64,000 bases of DNA, from the NCBI GenBank assembly GCA_022376925.1, contig JAIOJX010000002.1, positions 65,868,001 to 65,932,000 on the forward strand, given 5' to 3'. A program made the translations under genes and the position numbers. Numbering within the stretch: the first letter of the stretch is position 1; every line of letters starts with the position of its first letter. A model generated the notes under the pieces. The model had not been told where the DNA came from. It searched no databases and was given only the letters and a program-made list of their open reading frames with translations. This DNA is from Tragulus kanchil. Lineage: Eukaryota; Chordata; Mammalia; Artiodactyla; Tragulidae. Below are positions 36,045 through 46,257 of this stretch, one piece after another.

Positions 36045-36165
36045 CTCATTCATTCATTCAATAAGTACTCACTGAGGTTTCTGCCACGCGGCCAACCTGT
36101 GCTAGACAGGGGGTGCAGAGTAAGAACAGGCCCTGCAGTAATAGCTTGTGGTCTATCTTGGAGAA
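36045..36165 (+). mobile_element. L2/MIR-type 3' fragment (copy A)
   Basis: 'cattcattcattcaataagt', 'actcactgaggtttctgcc' and 'ctgtgctagacagggggtgc' follow the common L2 3' phrase for target-like and size-like blocks. It is diverged, and is repeated at 37123-37243. Confidence 0.6.
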
Positions 36166-36454
36166 TAACCAGAGGTGACTCATTGCCCAGCAGACTCAGT
36201 GGGCACTTGACCATAAGTGGTAAATCTGAGGTGATTCACATGTCACTTAAAACTGGCCAGATAGCTTACCTTGAAATTCGATCTCTTGTCTCACTTCTGC
36301 CACTTTCTTGCCACATAAGGGCTCACTATTAAATTTTTATAAGACTTTAAATCTTAGGTTCCATAGAAGCACCATTAAAAATTCATAATTCTTGTCCAAG
36401 TGTCATAATTAGCTTAGTTACCATCTTAGAGAGCTAATGCCATTTTAGAGCACT

Positions 36455-36572
36455 CAAGTTCTGACTTCTTGTTCAGTAAAGATTGTTAATATATAAACTA
36501 TGGAATAAAGACAGAGGCAATGTAGTGTATAAGAGCCCTGGTCTTAGATTTTTGAAGGCCTTGTTCTTCCAC
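36455..36572 (+). repeat. Arm 2 of a diverged inverted duplication
   Basis: This is the sense partner of 34071-34192. After collapsing the assembly duplications the two arms lie about 1.15 kb apart. The U15 copy is 37533-37650. The indels (for example 'gtgtataagagccctgg' against 'gtgcaattgttaagagtcccgg') show that the arms have diverged for a long time, unlike the tandem seams. Confidence 0.75.
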
Positions 36573-37122
36573 TTATTTAGGCAAATATTTTTATTAAATA
36601 TTTATGTCATTTCAGCCTTTTCTGTATCTTTTTTGCCTTCCTGGGAAAGTCACCTTTATCCTCCCTTAGGAAGTGGAGATCAGCTGACTCCATCCCCCAC
36701 TACAAAGTAGCCACAAGCTCAGGTCAGCCACATGAGCATCTCCATCTCAACAGCCCCAGTGACTGGTCCAGGACGTGATGCAAAACACTTCCACAAGAGT
36801 TAATGACGTGGAGCTGTTGGCAAGGAGGTGCTTTATTTTCCCTTGAGTTGCCAATTTGTAAAAAAGTGTATAACAACAGAAGTTCTAGAATGTGTGGGAA
36901 GTCAACTGTGCTTACAGGAAGGCCTGCTACATGGTACAATTCAGTATATGTCAGCTGTTGTTATGAACAGGCATGATACCTGCCATGAGAGAAGAAATGC
37001 AGGTGCAATATAATTCTATCATCAACCCACAAAATGTATGAAAAGACTAATTCAACTTCAAGATAACATTGTATATTCAAAATTGAGTGCCTATTTTTTG
37101 TTCATTTAAACCACTGGTATAC

Positions 37123-37243
37123 CTCATTCATTCATTCAATAAGTACTCACTGAGGTTTCTGCCACGCGGCCAACCTGTGCTAGACAGGGGGTGCAGAGTA
37201 AGAACAGGCCCTGCAGTAATAGCTTGTGGTCTATCTTGGAGAA
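37123..37243 (+). mobile_element. L2/MIR-type 3' fragment (copy B)
   Basis: U15 copy of 36045-36165. Confidence 0.6.
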
Positions 37244-38111
37244 TAACCAGAGGTGACTCATTGCCCAGCAGACTCAGTGGGCACTTGACCATAAGTGGTA
37301 AATCTGAGGTGATTCACATGTCACTTAAAACTGGCCAGATAGCTTACCTTGAAATTCGATCTCTTGTCTCACTTCTGCCACTTTCTTGCCACATAAGGGC
37401 TCACTATTAAATTTTTATAAGACTTTAAATCTTAGGTTCCATAGAAGCACCATTAAAAATTCATAATTCTTGTCCAAGTGTCATAATTAGCTTAGTTACC
37501 ATCTTAGAGAGCTAATGCCATTTTAGAGCACTCAAGTTCTGACTTCTTGTTCAGTAAAGATTGTTAATATATAAACTATGGAATAAAGACAGAGGCAATG
37601 TAGTGTATAAGAGCCCTGGTCTTAGATTTTTGAAGGCCTTGTTCTTCCACTTATTTAGGCAAATATTTTTATTAAATATTTATGTCATTTCAGCCTTTTC
37701 TGTATCTTTTTTGCCTTCCTGGGAAAGTCACCTTTATCCTCCCTTAGGAAGTGGAGATCAGCTGACTCCATCCCCCACTACAAAGTAGCCACAAGCTCAG
37801 GTCAGCCACATGAGCATCTCCATCTCAACAGCCCCAGTGACTGGTCCAGGACGTGATGCAAAACACTTCCACAAGAGTTAATGATGGTGCTTTATGTGGA
37901 GCTGTTGGCAAGGAGGTGCTTTATTTTCCCTTGAGTTGCCAATAGGTTACATGCATGCTTGAAGCTGTCAGCAACCATCACCCACCCAGAGATACCTGAC
38001 AGTAAGAGAAAAACAGGGAACACTGTAGAGCATGACTAGAAAGAAAACAGAGAAGATCCAAGCACTGATGACTTCTCTATAGAGGAAATATATACTCAGG
38101 CATGCAGAAAC

Positions 38112-38839
38112 ATACTCTACTTTCCATACATAAATGTAGTTTCTGTCTTAATCTCTCATTTCACCTGGTGGCAAAACAGTGAATCTGAGAGAATTCAATG
38201 TATCAGCCAACTCAGGCCCTGTCCTCTCCCCTTACCTTGAGGCTGATTCAGAGGACAGCTGGGTCCATCAGCTGCCAAATCTCCCTATGGCTGACGATTT
38301 CTGAGAAGCCCATGGCTCCATTGAGACCCTGCTCTCTGTTTACTCAGATCTCTCTCTGACTGACCTGCTTGTCTCAGCCATGTAGTCCCTCCAGATTGAC
38401 CAGATGTCTATTGAAAATCCTGAAATCCTCCAGAAAAACAGTACATTTCTGACCTGATACACCAAACAACCTTTCTCGCCCTATTATTTATGCACCGTAG
38501 TATTTATATACCAGAGTGCCTCCTAGGGTTCAGATAGATTTAATGTCATGGGTATCCTTTCTTCTTCAGGCATAAATGTGGAGTTTTCTAGCTTCTCTCA
38601 CCAGAGAGCTCACTGAGGGTCAGGACACAGCCACCCTCCTTGAGATTTCATGTGTATCTATGCTTGCTTGTGCCCTCTCTGCCTGCTTCTCTCTTCTAAA
38701 ACAGGGGATAAGAAAATGGGCTTTTACATTGTGATCTATTCTTCCCAAATCTATTCTTTTACATAAGCTTTGTCTTTGAACAACAAAACTCTGTAAAATC
38801 TTTAAAATAAAGAATTAAAAATTAAAAAAAAAAAAAAAA
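38112..38839 (+). pseudogene. Possible retrocopy tail with AATAAA and poly(A), gene unidentified
   Basis: AATAAA at 38806-38811 lies 12 bases before a run of 16 A (38824-38839), as in a reverse-transcribed mRNA. Upstream, one frame (38152-38457) reads protein-like stretches such as 'GPVLSPYLEADSEDS' and 'SLQIDQMSIENPEIL' but holds stops near 38314, 38383 and 38455. A weak 7-bp direct repeat 'cagaaac' (38105 and 38840) may be the target site. I do not recognise the parent gene. Stop density is not far from chance, so this is tentative. Confidence 0.3.
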
Positions 38840-40640
38840 CAGAAACCAAATGTTGTCTCTGGTGAGCATTTCTGAGTTTGAAACCTAATAATTTATTCTT
38901 CTGAATGCTCCATCTCCTGAGACGGTGAGTCGGGGCTCCCTCTACTCAGACCTGAAACTGGGGAAATGGAGGAAATTGCTGATAAAGAAAAGCACAAGGA
39001 GTTATCTGAAATTGGCTTTAAATTAATCCATCAAAGTGTACTGAAGTGGGAGAAGTGAGAAAGTATAGATGATAAAAGATTAGCTGTGTGTTGGTTATCT
39101 TTGAAGCTAGCTGATAACCCATGAGGGTTCAACATAGTATTCCTTCCACCATGTTACTACTATTTTATCTATATGATTATTGTTGAAACACTCTTTGCAA
39201 ATATAGTTTGCAATAAGTTTTTTCTTAAAATGAAAATTTAGTTAATAAATATCAAGATATCCTTTCATTATGCAATGATGTTCAGGGTTTGGTGGTGGTG
39301 TTCAATCTGTGGGTCATATCCAACTATTTGCAACCCCTCTGGACTGCAGCACACCAGGCTTCCCTGACCTCCATTATCTCCTGGAGTCTGCCCAAACTCA
39401 TATCCATTGAGCTGATGATACCATCCAACCATCTCATCCTTTGTTGCTCCTTTCTCCTCTTTCCCAGCATCAAGGTCTTTTCCAAAAAGAGTTGGCTCTT
39501 CACCTTAGGTGGCCAAAGTAGTGGAACTTCAACTGCAGCATCAGTCCTTCCAATGCTTTCTCGCCCTATTATTTATGCACCGTAGTATTTATATACCAGA
39601 GTGCCTCCTAGGGTTCAGATAGATTTAATGTCATGGGTATCCTTTCTTCTTCAGGCATAAATGTGGAGTTTTCTAGCTTCTCTCACCAGAGAGCTCACTG
39701 AGGGTCAGGACACAGCCACCCTCCTTGAGATTTCATGTGTATCTATGCTTGCTTGTGCCCTCTCTGCCTGCTTCTCTCTTCTAAAACAGGGGATAAGAAA
39801 ATGGGCTTTTACATTGTGATCTATTCTTCCCAAATCTATTCTTTTACATAAGCTTTGTCTTTGAACAACAAAACTCTGTAAAATCTTTAAAATAAAGAAT
39901 TAAAAATTAAAAAAAAAAAAAAACCAGAAACCAAATGTTGTCTCTGGTGAGCATTTCTGAGTTTGAAACCTAATAATTTATTCTTCTGAATGCTCCATCT
40001 CCTGAGACGGTGAGTCGGGGCTCCCTCTACTCAGACCTGAAACTGGGGAAATGGAGGAAATTGCTGATAAAGAAAAGCACAAGGAGTTATCTGAAATTGG
40101 CTTTAAATTAATCCATCAAAGTGTACTGAAGTGGGAGAAGTGAGAAAGTATAGATGATAAAAGATTAGCTGTGTGTTGGTTATCTTTGAAGCTAGCTGAT
40201 AACCCATGAGGGTTCAACATAGTATTCCTTCCACCATGTTACTACTATTTTATCTATATGATTATTGTTGAAACACTCTTTGCAAATATAGTTTGCAATA
40301 AGTTTTTTCTTAAAATGAAAATTTAGTTAATAAATATCAAGATATCCTTTCATTATGCAATGATGTTCAGGGTTTGGTGGTGGTGTTCAATCTGTGGGTC
40401 ATATCCAACTATTTGCAACCCCTCTGGACTGCAGCACACCAGGCTTCCCTGACCTCCATTATCTCCTGGAGTCTGCCCAAACTCATATCCATTGAGCTGA
40501 TGATACCATCCAACCATCTCATCCTTTGTTGCTCCTTTCTCCTCTTTCCCAGCATCAAGGTCTTTTCCAAAAAGAGTTGGCTCTTCACCTTAGGTGGCCA
40601 AAGTAGTGGAACTTCAACTGCAGCATCAGTCCTTCCAATG
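38471..40640. repeat. Tandem duplication U16, period 1085
   Basis: Copy A is 38471-39555 and copy B is 39556-40640, joined exactly with no filler. The seam interrupts BovB in copy A. An A-run difference (16 A then C, versus 15 A then CC) is one A/C change. Contents are the retrocopy-like 3' tail and the beginning of a BovB fragment. Confidence 0.93.
39283..39555 (-). mobile_element. BovB LINE fragment, cut by the U16 seam
   Basis: Antisense BovB beginning at 'ggtggtggtgttcaatctg' and truncated at the seam after 'catcagtccttccaatg'. It is the redundant copy of 40368-40640. The 98-codon plus-strand frame here is on the wrong strand for BovB and is not a gene. Confidence 0.9.
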
Positions 40641-40735
40641 AATAGTCAGAGTTGATTTCCTTTAGGATTGACTGGTTCGATCTCCTTGCAGTCTAAGGCA
40701 CTCTCAAGAGTCTTCTCCAGCACCAGAATTTAAAA

Positions 40736-41048
40736 GCATTGATTCTTTATATATATATATATATATAATTTTGGCCTCTTTTATTGATCTTTCATTTATT
40801 TATTTTCATCCATCTTAATTTTTCAGCCTGTGTGAGCCTCCCATTGCAGTGGCATCTCTGGTTGCAGAGCACTGGCTCTGGGCGCATGCACTCCAGAGTT
40901 CCGGCTCGGTAGTTGGACACATCGGTCCAGCCGCTCCATGGCACATGGGATCTTCCCAGGCCAGGGATCAAACTGGCGCCCCTTGCAAGTGCAAGGCGGT
41001 ATCCTTACCCACTGGACCACCAGGGAAGCCCAAATGCATTGATTCTTT
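40736..41048 (-). mobile_element. CHR-like SINE inserted in BovB, perfect 13-bp TSD
   Basis: The antisense short-form SINE body is 40749-41035. It is flanked by 'gcattgattcttt' at 40736-40748 and 41036-41048. Its tail merges with a (TA)n run at 40748-40767. On the minus strand it starts 'gggcttccctggtggtccag', with 'agtttgatccctggc' as B box. BovB sequence resumes at once after the repeat. Confidence 0.9.
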
Positions 41049-41338
41049 GGTGCTCAGCCTTCTTTGTGGTTCATCTCTCACATTTGTACATGACTACTGT
41101 AAAAATCATAGCTTTGATTACACAAACCTTTTTCAGCATTGTGATGTCTTTGCTTTTTAATATGTTGTCTGAGTTCTTTATAGCTTTTCTACCAAAGAGT
41201 GTCTTTTAATTTCGTGACTGCAGTCACTGTCTGTGGTGATTTTGGACCCAAGAAAATAAAATCTGTCACTGTTTCCACCTTTTCTGCATCTATTTGTGAT
41301 GAAGTAATGGGACCAGATGGCATGATCTTAGCTTTTTG

Positions 41339-41631
41339 GATGTTGAGAGGTTTTTTGTTTGTTTGAATTTTGGCCTCATTTATTGGTTATTTATTTATTT
41401 ATTTTCATCCATGTTTATTCTTTGGGCCTCCCATTGCAGTGGCCTCTCTTGTTTCAGAGCACCGGCTCTGGGTGCATGTTCTCCACAGCACTGGCTCATA
41501 ATTGTACACACCAGTCCAGCAGTTCCACATCCCATGGAATCTTCCTGGGCCAGGGATCGAACCAGTGCCCCTTGCACTACAAGGCAGACTCTTTACCCAC
41601 TGGACCACCAGGGAAGCCCTGAATGTTTGAG
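41339..41631 (-). mobile_element. Second CHR-like SINE in BovB
   Basis: The antisense body is 41348-41620, from 'ttttttgtttgtttgaatt' to 'accaccagggaagccc'. The flanks 'gatgttgag' (41339-41347) and 'gaatgtttgag' (41621-41631) are an imperfect target-site repeat within BovB. It is more diverged than the long-form SINEs at 31584 and 47666. Confidence 0.88.
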
Positions 41632-41714
41632 TTTTAAGCCATCTTTTTCACTCTGCTCTTTCACCCTCACTAGGAGGCTCTTTCGCTCCTCTTTGCTTTA
41701 TGCCACTAGAGTTA

Positions 41715-42080
41715 GGTGATGGGAAACTGTTGAAGAAAATCAGACTGAAAAATAACTTGATCAGATTTGTAATTTTGAAAGTTTGCTCTGCCTCGTATAT
41801 TGTAGAGAGTATCTCTAGGCATAAAAACTAGAGGGGACTTGTACCTCTGTCTTGATAAATTAAGAAAGGGTAGAACTGGAGGGGAGGATCTGGCCAAATT
41901 GGTGTGTCCTGCACTTGTAGGATAATGAGAAAGAGGCACCAGTGTTCCTGCCAGGGTTCTATTTGGGATATGGGGAGAAGGGCAGTGTCATTTACCAGTA
42001 TGGTGAGTTCAGAAGCAGAATCAAGATTGAAGAGTGAGATATTTGGCTCAAGCGCTTGATTTTGCTATGACATTTTTGAG
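41715..42080 (+). mobile_element. L2-like 3' segment
   Basis: 'gaaactgttgaagaaaatca', 'aataacttgatcagatttg' and 'catttaccagtatggtgag' follow the L2 3' region in order. Divergence is high and the call is tentative. It directly follows the BovB end. Confidence 0.5.
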
Positions 42081-42092
42081 GGGTCTTGGGAG

Positions 42093-44305
42093 AGCCAGCT
42101 AATTCTATCTTTAGTTTTTCTACATGTAAAAGTATCTGACTAATATTTAAAAAATCAAAAATATTTTTAACTATAAATCATTATTACATATAATTATCAT
42201 TTTCCAAAAATTTATAGCATGCAGCATGACCCCAGTAAATAAGCAATGATGAAAGGAAAAAAATAATCCCTGTTTCTGAAAATTCTTCAGATCAATTTCA
42301 AAGCACCAATTTTTAGGAATTCAAGAGAACTAAGATGTATACAAATGGGAATCACAGTAACAACTTGAGAATGAACATTGGAAAGAAAGCAACTTGAAAT
42401 GCAATCAGAAGAAACTTTCTGACTAGCTTATCAAAGAAAGTGTGTGGATTTTTTTAAAATATGTCAAGTTAAAACATCTAAGAAATCAGATGACCTGTGA
42501 AATTTTAATGAACAAAAGGCTATTGATTTCAGTCAAATAACAGAAAATATAAAGCCCTCACTCAAGATATACAATATTTTTGCAGATACCAACAAAGGAA
42601 ACACTTACTAGTCTACCTGCTTATAAAAGAAAAGGTAGAAACTGAAAAATAATTCCAAGCCAGGAAGCATTTAATGAATGCATAATACTGACAGCTAACT
42701 TTGACACTTGAGTTTAAAAAAAAGTATGTGCTTCAGGGTTAGATCTTAAAATCATTCCATTTCCTTGTACATATTGGTTCTCAAAGCTTTGCTTAAGAAG
42801 AGTCATGTGGTCCAAGTTGCACAAGTTTTATTATTAATATAAGAACTCCTTCTGTTGTCCCTTTAGGAAAGTCTTGACTTTTTCATAAAGAAACATTGAT
42901 AATTTATTCCTTGAACTTCAAAGCATTTTCCACCATGGCAAAGACCAGAGACACTTTCTGTTGTACTCAGATGTCCTTACATTGATTTAAATTCCCAGAA
43001 TTCTATGTAAGTCTGACCTCTGTCCAACATTGCCTTTATTTCTCTCATCTTGGGGGTTTATGCAGCAGTCTGGAATGCCACTATTGAGAGAGCGTGTCCA
43101 CAGCGTTTCTTAGCAAAACACTGCCAGAAATATAGAAAATAAACATCTTTGAAAAATAGCTGAGTTGAAGTGCTTCCAGATTCAACTCTGAGAATTACGT
43201 TAAATAGCCAGCTAATTCTATCTTTAGTTTTTCTAAATGTAAAAGTATCTGACTAATATTTAAAAAATCAAAAATATTTTTAACTATAAATCATTATTAC
43301 ATATAATTATCATTTTCCAAAAATTTATAGCATGCAGCATGACCCCAGTAAATAAGCAATGATGAAAGGAAAAAAATAATCCCTGTTTCTGAAAATTCTT
43401 CAGATCAATTTCAAAGCACCAATTTTTAGGAATTCAAGAGAACTAAGATGTATACAAATGGGAATCACAGTAACAACTTGAGAATGAACATTGGAAAGAA
43501 AGCAACTTGAAATGCAATCAGAAGAAACTTTCTGACTAGCTTATCAAAGAAAGTGTGTGGATTTTTTTAAAATATGTCAAGTTAAAACATCTAAGAAATC
43601 AGATGACCTGTGAAATTTTAATGAACAAAAGGCTATTGATTTCAGTCAAATAACAGAAAATATAAAGCCCTCACTCAAGATATACAATATTTTTGCAGAT
43701 ACCAACAAAGGAAACACTTACTAGTCTACCTGCTTATAAAAGAAAAGGTAGAAACTGAAAAATAATTCCAAGCCAGGAAGCATTTAATGAATGCATAATA
43801 CTGACAGCTAACTTTGACACTTGAGTTTAAAAAAAAGTATGTGCTTCAGGGTTAGATCTTAAAATCATTCCATTTCCTTGTACATATTGGTTCTCAAAGC
43901 TTTGCTTAAGAAGAGTCATGTGGTCCAAGTTGCACAAGTTTTATTATTAATATAAGAACTCCTTCTGTTGTCCCTTTAGGAAAGTCTTGACTTTTTCATA
44001 AAGAAACATTGATAATTTATTCCTTGAACTTCAAAGCATTTTCCACCATGGCAAAGACCAGAGACACTTTCTGTTGTACTCAGATGTCCTTACATTGATT
44101 TAAATTCCCAGAATTCTATGTAAGTCTGACCTCTGTCCAACATTGCCTTTATTTCTCTCATCTTGGGGGTTTATGCAGCAGTCTGGAATGCCACTATTGA
44201 GAGAGCGTGTCCACAGCGTTTCTTAGCAAAACACTGCCAGAAATATAGAAAATAAACATCTTTGAAAAATAGCTGAGTTGAAGTGCTTCCAGATTCAACT
44301 CTGAG
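42093..44305. repeat. Tandem duplication U17, period 1113
   Basis: Copy A is 42093-43192 and copy B is 43206-44305, with a 13-bp filler 'aattacgttaaat'. A C/A difference near the start ('tctacatg' versus 'tctaaatg') is the main change. The unit is A/T-rich unique DNA with no gene or repeat that I recognise. Confidence 0.93.
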
Positions 44306-45616
44306 TAGTTAAACTCCCTTAAAGCCTGTTAAATATTATAAAAATTGAGTCATTAACTGCAGTTCAACTTTCAGGTTGCAGTTAGAACCACTGAGACCTA
44401 AAAGGCAAGTCTTGTAGCAGCATGATAGGTCCTCAGACAGGACAGTCTCCTACTGACTTTGGAGATGGGAAGAGGGAAGAGGCTGAGAACTCAGTATTGA
44501 GGGACTCTCTGGGGGAATAAATGTCTAGTTTGGGTTGCAGAGGATTGATAACAAGCTCAGCACCTAATTAAATCTGCTTCCCAAATGACTCCCAAAGCAG
44601 AATCAGTGTCTCTATTTGGAATCAGTGATCACTCTCTGGGGAGTCATCATAAGCCAAAAATGATAATTTGGCCTTTTGGAAGATCTTTGCCCTAAATGAT
44701 CATAACCCAAAGAGTGATGAAAATCACAGTTTTATATCAGAGTCCTGGAATGACATTGTATTTATCTTATCTACACAAGCATATCTTGCTCAGCTATCAG
44801 GCTAGGAATGAATAAAACCTGGAAAAGGCTCAGGCTCTAGGGAGAAAGTAATCAGCCTTTCACATGTATTAGAGCAGTTCATCCATGAAAACACATGTCC
44901 TAACAGTAACAATGCTCCATCAATACAGGGCCTCTTAAAAGGTGTTTCCAAGGGCCTCGGTGTCAATAGAAAAAAAAACAAAAAACAGCACACCATTCTA
45001 TGCCTCTCTACAGGTATTTGAGTATATATTTTTAACCACCACTCGAAAGTTTAGGAATATCTCATTACTTTCCTACCTTTAAACCATACCTGGATATCCA
45101 TTTCTAGGGATCCATGCAGGCTGAATGCCAGCAAATTAATTCTCCATCTTTAGTTCATCTATCATTAGTTCACCTACCTGCAAGTGATGCAGAAGTCCTC
45201 AATTTCTTCTCCAGAGCAAAGAATCCAGAGAGGGTCATACTGATTAGAACTGAGATGCCCAATAGAATCCTGAAAGTCACTGATTCTGCTACTCCAGGGC
45301 TATCCCAGGCACATGATGCTCTACAGAGTCTTTGTAAGAGGAGGCGAATGAGCCTCCCAGATACACACAGAGCACTTTCAGAGGTGTGCACATTCAGTTC
45401 TTAAACCTTTCCCTACCTTGAGCTTCCCTGCCTCTCTGCTCCCCTCTCTCCACAGAGGCATTTCAAGTTAACACTAAATAAGCCGAGACTTCCAGAAAAT
45501 ACTGAAAGGGAAATTATCTAAAATACTGAAAGAGAGATTATCTTCCAGAAGCTCCTGGTTTGGGCTCGTTAAGGATAGGAAATATATTTGCCCCCTTACC
45601 TTTTGCAGAAAAAAAA
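44306..45616. other. Unique sequence, no gene seen
   Basis: About 1.3 kb with no recognised repeat. A 96-codon frame at 45114-45404 and its antisense shadow have no motif, and no splice or poly(A) context supports them. Confidence 0.6.
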
Positions 45617-45693
45617 GTCTCTGTTTCTCTTCTTTCTCTCTTTCTCTGTCTCTGTCTCTGTCTTTCTCTCTCTGCCTCTCTTTTCTCTCCTCC
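45617..45693. repeat. Polypyrimidine tract
   Basis: A C/T-only or nearly C/T-only stretch built on 'tctctgtctctgtc' units. Such tracts can form triplex DNA and are length-variable. The frames on both strands are low-complexity shadows. Confidence 0.85.
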
Positions 45694-45739
45694 TTCACAT
45701 ACTTCAGTTTTTTTCTTTTTTAAAGGCAACATTAATGTT

Positions 45740-45875
45740 ATTATTCATTTACCAAATGAAGAAACAAGACTCAAATTTGGTTACATGTTCACGCCTAGGT
45801 ATTGATGGTGTGCAACTAGTGAAGGAGGCATCTGGACCCAGGTGTGTCCAGATCCAAAGTCCCTGCTTCTGGAAC
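45740..45875 (+). mobile_element. MIR SINE, 3' half
   Basis: 'cattaccaaatgaagaaac'-like, 'actcaaatttggttacatg' and 'ggcatctggacccaggtgtg' follow the MIR region after the core. It is strongly diverged. Confidence 0.55.
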
Positions 45876-46017
45876 CTCTTCTGTCAGAAACAGAAAAGAA
45901 ATCAGTATTTCAGAGGATGACTTGTAGGAACATCATTAATAATTAAAAATAAGAAATTAGGTGCCTCTTTTTCAGCATCTTCCCTGAGGCTGAAGTTATC
46001 TCGAAACTATGAAACTA

Positions 46018-46140
46018 TGAATAGTACCTACTGATCTCAAGGAATCAGCACAGATTACATAAATAATAAATAATTAAAACCTAGATTAATACCTGGCATA
46101 TAGTAGAGATATTCAGTGAATTTTAGCTGGCATTATATTA
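46018..46140 (+). mobile_element. MIR SINE
   Basis: 'gaatagtacctactgatctc', 'aataccggc'-like 'aatacctggcatatagtaga' and 'tcagtgaattttagctggca' follow the MIR 3' end in sense. Confidence 0.78.
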
Positions 46141-46145
46141 ATAAT

Positions 46146-46205
46146 AACTTTGCTGTACACCTGAAAATAGCACAGTTTTATAAATCAACCATACTTCAGT
46201 AAAAA
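46146..46205 (+). mobile_element. L1 3'-end-like fragment
   Basis: 'actttgctgtacacctgaaa' followed by 'ataaatcaaccatacttcag', the same block as at 961-1031. The family is uncertain. Confidence 0.45.
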
Positions 46206-46257
46206 TTATATCAGATATAAAATGGCTTTTTTAGCTAGTATATATATTCGAAAGAAG

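Larger units (their letters stand above)
35781..37943. repeat. Tandem duplication U15, period 1078-1088
   Basis: Copy A is 35781-36855 and copy B is 36866-37943, with about 10 bp between. The start of copy B is damaged ('cctagaattgttgtaggggtg' shortened by 7 bases). Copy B also gains 10 bases near 37885 ('ggtgctttat') that copy a motif lying 30 bases downstream. The start overlaps U14. Confidence 0.9.
40368..41705 (-). mobile_element. BovB (RTE) LINE 3' half with two nested SINEs
   Basis: Blocks in order are 'gactgcagcacaccaggctt', 'accatccaaccatctcatcc', 'aggtggccaaagtagtggaa', 'ctctcaagagtcttctccag', 'gactgcagtcactgtctgtg' and 'aagtaatgggaccagatggc'. These follow the antisense C-terminal end of the BovB reverse-transcriptase ORF. 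Two CHR-like SINEs (40749-41035 and 41348-41620) interrupt it. The frame is broken throughout. BovB is the LINE known for horizontal spread between reptiles and ruminants. Confidence 0.93.

Noticed and set aside
45114..45404. 96-codon frame in unique DNA near 45.2 kb
   Set aside because: No domain, no Kozak-like context that stands out, and an equally open antisense frame covers it.
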